Assembly (NCBI GenBank): GCA_009733775.1
Contig: WOGZ01000005.1
Location: forward strand, 124,001-188,000
Length of the DNA: 64,000 nt
DNA from: Alectoria sarmentosa
Lineage: Eukaryota; Ascomycota; Lecanoromycetes; Lecanorales; Parmeliaceae
Direction of reading: 5' to 3'
Shown here: positions 36,083 through 47,484 of the stretch, in pieces
Layout: each line of letters begins with the position of its first letter
Position numbering within the stretch: position 1 is the stretch's first letter
Position numbers and translations under genes: made by a program
Notes under the pieces: generated by a model
Databases searched by the model: none
What the model was told of the DNA's origin: nothing
The model's input: the letters and a program-made list of their open reading frames with translations, nothing else

Positions 36083-37201
36083 TGTACTGAACGTCAAGAC
36101 CTAAATGTAAGTGCCTAGAGAAACGTCAGCAGTATGGTGAATCGGTGAGGGTAGACTAGATGTTGTGAGGTTAAATGTGCTAGATGCGACCACTTGTCCT
36201 GTACTGCTTTTTTGGTGATTGTTTTTTATTGCTCGGATTCAACGCCAGGATGCCCAATCCCTTTGCCTCCTCTTTACTCATTTTTTCAATTTTTTTGGTG
36301 ATTGTTTTTTATTGCTCAGATTCAACGCCGGGATGCCCAATCCCTTTGCCTCCTCGTTGCTCATTTTTTCAATTTTTTTTGGCTTTTTTGTTTGTTCCGG
36401 AAGTCGTAGTTCCGACAAAGTAGATAGCTGATCTGTGTTGATATATTGCTCGAATCGAAGTAGTGATGTGGCGAGAAACTCCCATCTCTGGTCCGAACAC
36501 AGCCAGAGTGCCCAATTCTGACTGCGTCGTTGCAGAAAATGAGAGGTGAGTTGTGAGGTTCGAAGATGTAGAAGGTGAATGGCGAGGATCCTCTTCTGTT
36601 GTGAAAACCCAAGCGATGGATGCCCAGTCCATGGTGGCATTGACGACAACGAGAAGAGGTGGATGAGGTATGGCTCCGACTCATGTTGCTGAAGCATCGA
36701 GAGTTGTCGAGTCGGATGTCGAGGATGAAAACTGGCTGTGGATATCGTATGGCATCACCAGGGTGACGACCTGAGTGCGGCGGTACTGAGTTGTTGAGCC
36801 GAGTGTGAAGAGTCACGTAGAGGAGAGAAGGTAGCATGATCTCGGAGATCTGTCGAGAGATGTCAGCGTGACCATTGGGGCAAGGGAAAATGAGAAGCGA
36901 CTCATGACTTACAGAGCAAGTGCACGTGAACAGCGAGCGTAGAGTCATGATGTTCCCTTGTCTCAGTCTTCCAGGTACCACGAGGGGAACGCCAGACAGC
37001 GTACCAGTCAGTAGTGACGGCGACCGAGTGAGGGGGAGAATGGGAAAAGGGGAGGTGCTGTAGGCAGTGGCTGTCTGGCGCCCTACCACTGAGACAAGGC
37101 AACGATAGGGATTGGCAACGGCACGGTCGATCGACAAGCTGCAGCAGAGGATCCGAAGACAGCAACGAAGGAAGTGAATGTGAGTTGCTGGTGACCTAGC
37201 A
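36083..37201. other. Region with long minus-strand frames but no recognised gene
   Basis: Two overlapping minus-strand frames (37137-36361, 258 codons, and 36697-36278, 139 codons) are open, but neither has a family motif and their composition is unremarkable. They run into an 83-bp tandem duplication. Either could be a lineage-specific gene. I cannot choose between the frames. Confidence 0.35.
36211..36376. repeat. 83-bp tandem duplication
   Basis: A segment beginning TTTGGTGATTGTTTTTTATT at 36211 recurs at 36294, and each copy ends in CATTTTTTCAATTTTTTT. The copies differ at only a few sites. Because 83 is not a multiple of three, any frame through it shifts from copy to copy. Confidence 0.9.
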
Positions 37202-38539
37202 TCACTCGTCGTCGTCAGGAAAGCCTTCGTCCATTAGCGCCTGCCAGGTGCTCTCGAAGTCTGAGCTGCTAGGTAGTGGCTTGGTGGTGGCCTCTACCGC
37301 TGGCGGATTGTCCATGGCGCGAATGGCGGCGTTGTCGTCTTTCTCGGTTGCCTTGTCGTCAGACTTCTCAGGAGGTGGCCAGAGTCTGTTGTACCAAGGT
37401 TTGAACCTCCTGGTCGACCGGACAGGATCGTTCGCAAATCGGACGATCCTTCGCCTTCCTGGAGTAACGTCTGCTTCGGCCGGGGTGGTCTTCCACTGCC
37501 GGGGATCTATCCACGACTCGGTTGGAATGATCCCTCCTTCCGTGTGGCATGTGCACTTGATGCCGGCAAAGGATTGTGGCTGGTAGTCCAAGACAAGCCG
37601 GTTGCCGCGTTTGTCTGCTATGCGAGGTCGACCCTCGCAGTAGGGCATCCTACCACGGGGCTCGCGATAGCCATACTGCTTCCACGAGGATACGAGAGTT
37701 GATGCCGGAGCGTGGATCGAAGGTGGTGGAATGACTCGAGACGGTTTCAAAGGGGACTTGAGAATAGAAACCGGAGTGGTGACGGCTCGCGGCAGCGGCG
37801 GTACTCGGGACGGCATCGATGAGAGTTGACTGCTCGATGCTGGAGCGATGACGGCTGGCGGCGGCGGCGGTGCTCGTGACGGCATCGAGGAGGATTGATA
37901 GCTCGGTGCTGGAGCGATGACGGCTGGCGGCGGCGGCGGTGCTCGTGACGGCATCGAGGAGGATTGATAGCTCGGTGCTGGAGCGATGACGGCTGGCGGC
38001 GGCGGCGGTGCTCGTGACGGCATCGAGGAGGATTGATAGCTCGGTGCTGGAGCGATGACGGCTGGCGGCGGCCGTGGTGCTCGTGACGGCATCGATGAGG
38101 TTTGGCGGATCGATGTCGGAGCGGTGGGTCTCTTCTTTGCGACGTCTAAGTTGGCGGTGACCCGTTGTCGGCGAGCTTGGATACGGTCGGAGACAAGCTT
38201 GCTGCAAGGGGCGGCGACACGGGGAAGAGACGAGGTAGGCTTGGGCGCATTGGGTGATGCGATGGCCTGATTGGCGGGGCTGCTGACGGCCATGACGGCG
38301 AAAGAGGAAGCCATGGAAGCAATTGCCGATGGACGGGCATGCTGGACGGTAGAGGTGGACTGGCGGGCTACCGAAAGCGACTTGACAGGGCGATGTGTAC
38401 TGCCGGCGGTAGCGATGGGAACTCGGGCTACCGATGTACATTGAATAGGCTTGTGACAGGCTGTAGCGTGGGAAGGCATGGCTACAGGTGCGTTATTGAC
38501 TGAGCGCAAGATCGGTTGATTGATGCGTGTTGAAGACAT
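37202..38539 (-). CDS. Proline-rich repeat protein with possible PP1-docking motif
   Basis: This is an intronless frame of 445 residues. The Ala/Ser/Thr-rich first third is followed by tandem 23-residue repeats of the type SSSMPSRAPPPPPAVIAPAP with S-Y-Q spacers. There are three or four near-identical copies with diverged ones at both ends. The last third is ordered-looking, with SSWKQYGYREPRGRMPYCEGR, GIKCTCHTEGG, and then RRIVRFANDPVRSTRRFKPWYNRLWPP. RIVRF fits the RVxF consensus by which proteins dock on protein phosphatase 1; this is inference from a short motif. The C-terminus is acidic (FPDDDE). I know no named family. Coding status is supported by frame-preserving 69-bp repeats and length. 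Confidence 0.65.
   Translation of the reverse strand: MSSTRINQPILRSVNNAPVAMPSHATACHKPIQCTSVARVPIATAGSTHRPVKSLSVARQSTSTVQHARPSAIASMASSFAVMAVSSPANQAIASPNAPKPTSSLPRVAAPCSKLVSDRIQARRQRVTANLDVAKKRPTAPTSIRQTSSMPSRAPRPPPAVIAPAPSYQSSSMPSRAPPPPPAVIAPAPSYQSSSMPSRAPPPPPAVIAPAPSYQSSSMPSRAPPPPPAVIAPASSSQLSSMPSRVPPLPRAVTTPVSILKSPLKPSRVIPPPSIHAPASTLVSSWKQYGYREPRGRMPYCEGRPRIADKRGNRLVLDYQPQSFAGIKCTCHTEGGIIPTESWIDPRQWKTTPAEADVTPGRRRIVRFANDPVRSTRRFKPWYNRLWPPPEKSDDKATEKDDNAAIRAMDNPPAVEATTKPLPSSSDFESTWQALMDEGFPDDDE
37780..38108. repeat. 69-bp coding tandem repeat array
   Basis: The word GCTCGGTGCTGGAGCGATGA recurs at 37901, 37970 and 38039, with a variant at 37832, giving an exact 69-bp period. Inner copies are almost identical, and outer ones are diverged. 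It encodes the proline-rich 23-residue unit of the 445-residue protein. Confidence 0.93.
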
Positions 38540-38579
38540 TGTGTGAGTGATGTGTCTGTGAGAGATGTGGCAAAAATCG

Positions 38580-38630
38580 TCCGATGAAGAAGAAAAAAAA
38601 GAAGAAAAAAAAAAGAGAAAAAGAGAGGGG
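38580..38630. promoter_or_regulatory. Poly-A/AAG tract upstream of the repeat protein gene
   Basis: The + strand is an A/G run (GAAGAAGAAAAAAAAGAAG...), so on the coding strand it is a T-rich tract about 45-90 bases before the start codon, typical of fungal promoters and 5' UTRs. Inference from position. Confidence 0.45.
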
Positions 38631-38673
38631 GGAATGGCCGGTATTTATACTCACGGGCAGCCAAGAGATCTGC

Positions 38674-38706
38674 TCAAAACTTGCTCAAAACTTGCTCAAA
38701 CTTGCT
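38674..38706. repeat. 12-bp tandem repeat TTGCTCAAAAC
   Basis: Three to four copies of a 11-12-bp TTGCTCAAAAC/CTTGCTCAAA unit lie upstream of the repeat protein gene. Confidence 0.8.
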
Positions 38707-40114
38707 CAGAGCAATTCTCGTCCCTCGCCAAGATCGAAGGGCAGAGAACTCGGGAGAACTCCTAGCAGCAGCACAGGGAAATCGGGAGTGATGGTCTAAG
38801 TATGACCCGTTTTGAACTTTTGATGTTCTTCAACTTGATCCATAGCCACCGTTGTCTCCAACAGTATCCTCTTCCGGTACACTGTGTAGAACGTAAAGTC
38901 CCGACATTGAAGGAGACCGATACCAGCTCCTGCGATTCTGCCAAGCTTTCCTGCCCTCTGATACTCTTACTCAATTGCACTGGGGGTCAAGGGAGTGGAT
39001 TCTCGCAGCGTAGAGAGTAGCAGGTAGTGAACATGATCAAGAAGGAACAAAGAAACAAGAGCTTAGTAAAGATGTTGTTGAATTAGCGTCTCGCCTGCCA
39101 CATGTGCCTGTAGAGTAACCCGTGGATGCACCTGCCAAATCCATAGACCATGCGAGAACCGCTCAAGTAGCCGCAGGTGAGAATTGGACATGGGCATCCA
39201 TGGGCATCCACTTCTTCGGCGGAGAGCAAGACACAACAAGCAGTCGCTCTATTTAAATGCAGGTTGGGACATCTACCCAAACTCGCTGCACGAGGAACAC
39301 TTGACCGTCCTCATTCATCCACCCGAGAAACAAAGAAAGCCTCGGAATCGAAACCGCTTGCCCGACGTTCTTTCCTGAGAGTACAAAAAATGCGTAGAAA
39401 TAATAAGAGAACACATCACGCTCCTGGGATTGCACCTATCTCTACAAATCAGACGATCCACACACAAGATGAAAACAGCCTCTAAGACCTCATCGCAGAG
39501 ATGCATGCCTCCCTAGACCACTGGGGCGAAGAATCGGCAGGGCTACATCTATGTTTGATAGACCATGAACGAAAGGGACGGCCTGATACGAGAGGCTCCT
39601 TTGATAAGACATTGAGAGGATACGAAGCAAGAGGACAAAAGATGAATCTGCGAAGGGCGAAAATAGATCAGACAGCAAACAAGGATCGGAAAGAGAGACA
39701 GGCAGGATAGTCTTCCGAGAAGCTGGTGCTGATCGGCCCAGACATGATGGCATCTTCCACCCGACATGACGTCCAATCGATTCGCTATCCTACCTGCTCG
39801 ATTCACAAGCCTGGAGCAGAGAGTCGAGCCAAGTCTGTTTTATACAACCAGAATGGCTCTTATTTGACTGCTTGAGCTACCGTCCTGATCCATAGTAAAA
39901 GGCAGGGCAAGCCCAGGTCAGCTCTGGCAGCCATTGGGAAAGAGGATGGATTACGCTATGGAATGCAGGCTGTTACGATACTGGACTATAGGTATATATC
40001 CAGAGGATTGACACGAGTTTGGGGATCTAACGAGAGCATCAGCAGCTTGCAGTTGCATACATAACAGTCTTGGGCTTTTGATGGAGTGAGGTTGTTTGCC
40101 CTAGCCCTAGGATG

Positions 40115-40275
40115 TGATGGGAGATTGGTGATTGGCCATGGCATGCAGCATGGAGTCGGCGGCTGTGGCGTTTATTCTCCCGGTTATGGGCCATCGGTTA
40201 TTGGCCATTGGGCATTGGTCATTCGTCATCTCAGATCTGTCATCGGTTAATCTTATCCATCGGTCAATATTATCC
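40115..40275. repeat. Field of degenerate ATTGG/CCAT words
   Basis: Words such as GATTGGTGATTGGCCATGG, GGTTATTGGCCATTGGGCATTGG and CATCGGTTAATC follow each other imperfectly. ATTGG is the complement of the CCAAT box, so this may be a CCAAT-rich regulatory stretch or just decayed repeats. Confidence 0.5.
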
Positions 40276-42640
40276 AAGCCTCCGAGGTCAATTTGATAAA
40301 GTAGGGACATTCTATTGTCGGAATTCAACACATTCTGAGCTCGGCGCTCACTTTACTGTCGCTACCCGGCGCTGAATTGTCCAAGGGGGGTACACTTTTC
40401 ACCTCAATTAAAGCATCTATGTAGCCCTATTCGAGTGAAAGCGTCGAAATGACCGAGTCCGTTTCACTTGCCCTATCCGGCATTCGCCCAGCGTAGACTC
40501 GGTATTCCGGTCTGTAGATCTCATAGCCTACATAGCAGCTTAACCAAGTATTCAACCACCTGCTTCAATTTAATACAAGGGCGTTTCTCAAAAGTAGGCT
40601 CTAGCAGATAGCCCCTTTGATAATTTCATTGAGGTCAATGGTCTAATCAGTACAGTCCCGACTTCCAATCACTTGAAGAAAATCTAATGGCAGCAAACAA
40701 CCCTCCATGTCAGAGCAGTGTTTGAATACCAGCAGTATTTTCTTCATATGCTCGCCATCTACTTGATACCCGGCACTACGGGTGACACGAGATGGAACAA
40801 TGATTAAGGAATGAACACGGCAGTCTCTCCGGCATTGGGAGAATGGATGCAGTGCCAATCGTAGCGGAATGACGTGGAGCGTGGAAAGTCGAATGTTGAA
40901 TGGCGAGATGCTTGTGCTAAACTATCCATGTCAGCCTTTAATATTGGTACGTCAAATTGATGCAGTCGTACAATAATTGGAATACTGTCCATCTATATGA
41001 GCTTGCTCATGACGAAAGAGTCACCGCAGAGCCACCTCCACCGTAATGGGTCCATATGTCCACCACCGCACATTCAACCATACCGCCAATGCTACTCTGA
41101 TTCGGCATTGTCCTCCCTCCCGTCAGGTATTGACGTGTCAACAATCTGATATCCACGTGGTATGGGCGTCATCAGCTGCGCTGCGGCGGTGCCGACAGGT
41201 TCTGGAGAGATCGTCGTTCTCATAGCGGTCCTGTCTCACAAAAGCCATCCACGTCGCTAATTGAGAATGGGCGCTCTCTTCTCACCAAGGCACACTACGT
41301 AAAGATGCTCAAGGCGAGCCGGGCAAGTCCAAGTGGCTGCGGGAGCGAGCGCTTATTTTCATCGTCACCCTGGACCTGACAGACGTAATTGGAGACGCGC
41401 TTGCAAATAATTGTAAGCCTGGATGTACATAAGAATGCCTTGCACTGAGGAGGTCCAGCTAGAGCGTTGAAGACTGCTCAGATCTTGGGCATGCTGGAAC
41501 TCTATTCCAGCTTATATTCATTGCACGAATACCACTTTCCGTCTTCTGCAAGGGTAATCTCTACATGTACATCGATGATATCCCATGGACGTCGTTTTTT
41601 TTTCTACCTCGAAGGAGAATCTGGCGAGATGTATCTATTTCTCCGACATTATTCCCTACGCTTTTACCAAAACATACCTGAGTCCTACTTCAAGAAATTC
41701 GTGGCACTCTGCCTGTTCTGTAACGAGGTGTTCATCCAAGGTATATTGTGTATTCCAAACCTTGTGACAAACAAAGCACTCCGCAGAGAACTCCCCAATA
41801 CGAACGCCAATGCAAGGAAATTCGTCGCCCTTGCGCTTAGGGGACCTTGTTCACTCAGCTTCGTCTGTGCATCTCCTGGCGTTGAAGTCGCTCGTTCAGC
41901 GACTGGGAAAATCAAACAACTAGCTGGAATCTCTCCATTCACGAACCGTAGACTCGTCATCGGTTTTTGGGCTCTCACGTTAGTCTGTGGTGACATCCTT
42001 GGTTTGGCTTTGGTTTGGGCTGGCGTCTCCGAGACCGGAGTCCATGGCTGAGCTCTCGATTGGAATATCAGTCAATCAATCGATCGGTTGTCTTCCATGA
42101 ACGGAGATCTATTTCTGAAATGTATTCGGCATGCGAAAAAATGAGCCCTCTGTTTACAACCGACGAGCACCGGAACAGAGAAGAAGTGAGTGCATGGCTT
42201 CCGTGGAGTGGAGTAGGCATGAGAAGTTCACAATGCGGTCAACGCCAATTGTTGATATCGGCGGGAGCTGAGCGATGACGCTGACTTTCGGTCGAGGCGA
42301 ATAGGAAATACAGGAATCATGACGAGGCACCGTCAGATTATAACGATTCAGGAACTGTACGAGTTGAACCGTGTAACCTCAGTGTAAGTATCTCCTCTCA
42401 TTGAAAACGGGACTAAGAGATGAAGACTTTGCTTTATGATTCACAGTGATAGAGTGCAGACAGGTAAGATGTCAGCTGGACGGAGGAAAGCGCAAACAGA
42501 ACACACCATCTATTGTCAATATCAAACTATCAACATCCATTTCCAGGCTTTTCATCCCCAAAAAATCGCTTTTCCAACCCTCTGTATCCAAAACGTTCGC
42601 TCACTTCCCCAACATCCTTCTCAAATCAACACCCCTTTTT

Positions 42641-45600
42641 CTAATCCAATCCACCTACTGGCAGCGTCTGGTTCTGACTTCCAATGATCGCCCATTCCGC
42701 CACCGTCGCCCCCGTTGCGTTGGTCGCATTACTCGCTTGACTGCCTTGAATCATCAACGTTGCATAAGTCCCGCTGTATACCGCCGGATCCAGCGTCACG
42801 TTCGTCGTATTGCTCAAGTATGGCGTGATGAGATTGATCTGCGTCGCATTGTATGGCATACTGATTGGGACGCTAGTTTGGCTCGTTGCTGTCACGGCTG
42901 ACGCATCGACAGTGGACTCGTTGTGGAAGACTACTGTGAAATTCGTAGGAGGATTCTGGGCCCAATCAAAGAAGAAACCGGTCACCGGTTGGAAGGCTTG
43001 GGTAGCTAGACTGACAGTGATCGATTGGCTGGTATTCGAAAGGTTAGGTTGCCATTTTGTGGAGGCGGCGCCATCGACTGCTGAGATGGGAAACTGGCCG
43101 GGCTGATAGTCATCCAGGGATGTGACGGGGAGACATTGAGCGATGTTTCCGGCAACGCCTGTGATGTTGGCAATGTTCCTGTTTTGGAGGGTGATGGTGC
43201 CGTTGGGTGGGAGCTGGTAGGTGGTTGATTTGCTATTGCCAATTTGCACAGGTATTGAAGTATTGGCGAAGGTCTGATTGGCGGTCATGAAGGGCTCGCT
43301 CAGTCGGGTTACTGTCGTGTGTGTCTGGTTCGCGACGGCAGATATAGGCCAGCCTTGCCAGTAGAATGTCCGATACTTGAGGTTTGGGATCTGAGGTGGG
43401 AGCGATGGATCGAGGTGGAGAGTGAAGTCTGGAGTGAGACGCAGGCCGAGGTAGCCAAACACAGTGACTTGATTAGCGCCTCCGTGACCGGTCAGGAATG
43501 GGTAGGCTGGATGGGTGCCGCCGTTCAAGGTATAGTCATCAATGAGCTGCTCTGAGAGCTGAAACCAAGGAGCTCGAGCATACGGCTGCTCAGAGTACTG
43601 CTGGTATGTGTATGAGGAGCATCCTGCCTGATCGACCGCACTAGCGACGATGCTGAAGATTGCATATGTCATGCCCGGTCCATCCAAGGATTGCTTGCCA
43701 GCGTAGAACTCAAGGTCATTCAAAGAGTCTTGTGCCGTATAATTGTTCTGGAAGTTTAGAGGAAATGTGTCCAAAACCACATCTGCCTGCTTGACCGCAA
43801 TACTTCCATTCATCCCCGTATACTCGTCGATGATGCCGGCTCCAGAGTCTCGCGAGATATAGATGTTCGCTGCGATGTCCTCGAACGTTGCATCAACGCT
43901 CATTCCAAACATCTGGCGGAACACATTTGCATTAGTGAGTGTGTCTGCGATCAAAGGCATGGTGAAGCCTCCGTTATCGACACCGTTTGCATACTCATCA
44001 GGGTCTGTCATGTTCGTTAGAACATAAGAGGACCCATTTTTAGTGACGACTTCGGAGTAGAAGGTGGCTATTGAGTTGTAGATAGGAAACAGCGAAGCGT
44101 TGAAGAACTCGGTGTCGCCAGAAGCGACCCAGTAATTGACGAATTCTTGTGCAATGTCACCATTGATATGGTACTCGTAGTCTACAGTCCAATCAGCGCC
44201 CATTATGCTTTGAGAGCCTTGGCGAAGTAATCACCGAAGCAAGGCCCGGTCCCTGTACAATTCCCATACCGTCCACTTGTCCAAGAGAAGACTGCAGCAT
44301 CACTTGAAAAGCTTGTGGTATTCTTCGATGATTGATACGCTGTCTGTGCATTGGCCATTGCCTGCCCGTATCTCTCAACACGATAATTTGCAATCTGCTT
44401 GACGGCTTGAGGATGCGACACTGCGAGACCCGGTTGCATCCAGATTTCAGCATCCCAGAAGACGAGGCCTGCATAGGAATCCGAAGTCAAGCCTCCAACG
44501 CTGATACTCCAAGTGTCGATTGGCGCGTTGCTGGCATTTGACAAAGCATTTGCACTTATTGTGTTTTGTAATAGATAGTAATTGTTAAGCACAGCGGTGA
44601 TAGCGGACTCAATGATGTATGTATCGTTTGGCAGGGTACTATTCTCAGGGAAAGTGTAATTGTCGACAGAGTCTGGTGTGAGCACAATAGCCCATTCTCC
44701 CGTGTGACTGGCTAAAGACTTCTCGAAGCCTGTCTCCATGGCTTGCATGCAGGCGCCTTGAGCGATCCTCTGGGGGTCCAGAAACCCATCTGAGCTCGCT
44801 CCACCAACAAACTTCGTCACGGTCGTTGTTTGACCTGCTTTTAGAGCAGCATTTGCTGCCTGCGCAATGCTCGACTGGTTGGCTCCGATGTAAGGCTTGT
44901 CGGTCACTATTGCTAGTGAAGCAGCGTCAACTTCAGCTGAGCCTTCCATAGTAGCGTATATATAGGCAGTCACGTTGTGGACATTGTACGGCGTCACGGC
45001 AGAGTATATCTGCGTTCCCTCCATCCCACTGCTGGTGAATTTCGTGCGAACAGCGCTTGTCCCATCGAGTACATTGACGATGGAAACATTGATATCTACT
45101 GAGGGCTGAATTTGCATTTGCACGAATCCTTGGTTGATGTACAGCTTGTGAGCGAACATGGTGTAGGATATGTTGAATGACAAGCCACTTGAATTGGCTG
45201 GACTCCATGTATACGACCACGTCGAGACACCTTCCTTCGCATTGAGTGCGGAGCTGAAGTTGGAGACGGTACTGTTCCCCACAGTCGCATCGAGGTATAC
45301 GCCGGCACCAAGATCTACAACTATACCACCCCAATGTGGCACTCCGCTTATGACGCTTTCTCCTCCATATTGGTTGAGCCATTCGAAGTTGGTCCCATTG
45401 GTGGTGGGCTGCTCGTCGAAGAAGCCGGCAATGGTAGCAAAAGTCTGTCTTTCGCTGAAGAGAGGCCATCCATTGATGTTGTCCCCAGCTACTGGCACGT
45501 CAACTTCGAAGAAAGGGCCTACTGCTGCAACATTGATGCCCAAGTAGCCATTAGCTATGCTCATTCGGGACTGGTAATGCCCTTGGTCTAGATTGGTAGT

Positions 45601-45777
45601 GCGGACTTGCCATGCGGCATTGTCCCAGGTAACGTTGGCGAAGCGCGTATTATATCTAGAATTCCTGGTGGAGGTGATATTCATTGATTGTCGTGCAGTG
45701 ATGCTTGCTGCATCGCTGTTAAATCCAAAGAGAGAGAAAGCAAGCGCAGAAACGAAGAAAGAGTGTAGGCAGTGCAT
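42641..45777 (-). CDS. treA: Acid trehalase, secreted, glycoside hydrolase family 65
   Basis: Two exons (45777-44235, 44181-42641) encode 1027 residues, the normal size for fungal acid trehalases. A signal peptide (MHCLHSFFVSALAFSLFGF) precedes a beta-rich N-domain with many NxS/T glycosylation sites (YQSRMSIANGYLGINV, WPLFSERQTFATIAGFF). The (alpha/alpha)6 catalytic domain has LVFWDAEIWMQPGL, SWTSGRYGNCTGTGPCF, DYEYHINGDI with the likely acid Glu, and FLTGHGGANQVTVFGYLGLR. The C-terminal third contains a discoidin-like region. The 53-nt intron (GTGATT donor, CTGTAG acceptor) joins GPCF to DYEYH and removes an in-frame stop that would otherwise split the gene. It hydrolyses extracellular or vacuolar trehalose to glucose. 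Confidence 0.94.
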
Positions 45778-45897
45778 GATGTCGATTGGCGGTTTTGAAA
45801 AATCATCTGATCGGGAGTAGTCACAGTGATTCAAGGGCAAAGAACTTGAGAGCGATGCGCTAAGAGAGCATGTCTGTACATGGTGGGGAGTGCGAAA

Positions 45898-45909
45898 GAA
45901 TATATAAAG
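45898..45909 (-). promoter_or_regulatory. TATA-like element of the acid trehalase gene
   Basis: On the minus strand GCTTTATATATTC lies about 125 bases before ATG 45777 and downstream of the more distal in-frame ATG at 45948. This position favours 45777 as the true start. Confidence 0.5.
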
Positions 45910-46135
45910 CAGACATTGCATGAATTGACTCCAAGAAACGGTCGGCATGATGCCGGTCGAACCAGGAACACGAGCTCCAGAGCTCCTTCCAAACTTAGAT
46001 TTTCGGCTTTGGCGTCGTCGTTGTCAGCCCGGAGATGCGGGCGGGAATGACATGGAAGATATTTTCATAGCTAGATAGCACTTCGACACACACACAGAAT
46101 ACACACTACTTCGAACTCCCCGAATGTCTCTACTA

Positions 46136-46360
46136 CATATCACATGACTAAATTGTTTCTTATATTTGATGATCAAATTTCAAAACCTATTTAATCTTTC
46201 TCTCTATTTAAATCGTCGTCGACGAATATCATATCAACAGTTTGCGATAATCAAAAAGTATCAACTGTTATTTACAAAAAAGAAAACGAAGTTGAAAATT
46301 TCAAATAATCAAATGATTAAATCAAAGATGGTTGCAAGAAAAGACAATTTTTTCTGGATC
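46136..46360. other. Short AT-rich patch resembling the large AT block
   Basis: About 220 bases are clearly richer in A/T than both flanks. They contain TTTGCGATAATC and ATCGTCGTCGACGAATATC, words typical of the 50-58 kb block. It could be a small degraded repeat copy. Confidence 0.5.
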
Positions 46361-47328
46361 AGTACAAGCGGAGAGGTCTTGGCCAATGACAGCCGGTTTT
46401 GAGCGACAAAAGATATCAGCCATGTCGATGAGAAAGAGGAGTGTGAGTGTTGAGGTAAAGATGGTGAAAGAGCTCAGAAATTTGGACTTCTCTGAATAGA
46501 ACAAGATCAAGGCCTATTTTGCTTGGTCCGTAAGTACTTACCTTAGATGTGGTGGATGGATAGTGTGGGTCTTCCCTCTGCCCTCAGCCTCGGCTAAAAT
46601 GGCTCCGTTCATGAATACCCCACCCATCTCCCAATTCTTTGTTCAACCGCTCTCTTCACTTACCCACCACAATCACCACCGTCTTCCTACGACCATACCA
46701 ATCCACAGACAAATTATTCCAATTCCAGAAATAGCCTCTCAAAGTCCTAGTCAGAGCCATCAATATGGATACGCAGTCACCCCCACGCTTTTACCTCGCC
46801 GCTTTCTTTACTCCAACCTGATTTTTATTCGCGAACAATAGGTCCAGGCTGCAGCTGTTCATGCGGCTCCTCGTGTTCTTGCCCTAGTGGTCAACGCACT
46901 TGCAAGAATAAGTATGTACCTATGGTGTGTCTCGGTCCGAGCGTACGGTCCCGCCGTGCTGATGGTGGATGTAGGAAGGGAAGGCAGCGAGACGGGCGAG
47001 ACGATTATGCAAGGGAGCTGCGGGTTGTAAAGCGAGCCTGAGGATTACACCCACAATCGGAGATGGATATTTTCATTAGGAATTAGGCCATTCAAATTGA
47101 GGCCTCCTGTTTTGCATCCTGCGCTATTGATCGACATCACACAAGGTCACTGTGCCTGTGGTGCCTGTTCCTTCGGGCACGGAAGCGCACCATAGAGCGG
47201 CCCGAACTTTCCCAATCCCGTGGCACATGGTCTGCGATCACTCATGCACGACATCCCATTCGGCAATTTTGGGTTAAAGGGATCAGATCACGGAAAAGCC
47301 AAGAACCAAGGCGCGCTCTTCTGGGGCG

Positions 47329-47484
47329 CTCTTCTCAGGGACCATACAAAGAAGGATAGAAATTACTTCTCCTCGCAGCACTCTTCTCAGGGACCATATA
47401 AAGAAGGATAGATATTCATTCTCCTCGCGACACTCTTCTCAAGGACCATATAAAGAAGGATAGAAATTCATTCTCCTCGCGAAA
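47329..47484. repeat. 52-bp tandem repeat, three copies
   Basis: CTCTTCTCAGGGACCATA starts at 47329 and 47381, and its CTCTTCTCAAGGACCATA variant at 47433, an exact 52-bp period. Each unit contains AAAGAAGGATAG and ends TCTCCTCGC. The period is not a multiple of three, and no gene is evident. Confidence 0.93.

Larger units (their letters stand above)
38540..42640. other. 4.1-kb gene-poor region
   Basis: I support no gene here. The longest frame (41467-42051, + strand, 194 codons) has no motif. Features seen are a 12-bp TTGCTCAAAAC repeat (38674-38706), a degenerate ATTGGCCAT repeat field (40115-40275) and a CCACGTGG palindrome near 41153. Composition is ordinary, unlike the AT-rich block further on. 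Confidence 0.5.

Noticed and set aside
41467..42051. 194-codon + strand frame
   Set aside because: Protein character is weak, no domain is recognisable, and a long frame is also open on the opposite strand. It is kept as unannotated sequence.
45778..45948. 57-residue N-terminal extension of acid trehalase
   Set aside because: It would hide the signal peptide, and a TATA-like element lies between the two start codons, so the downstream ATG is preferred.
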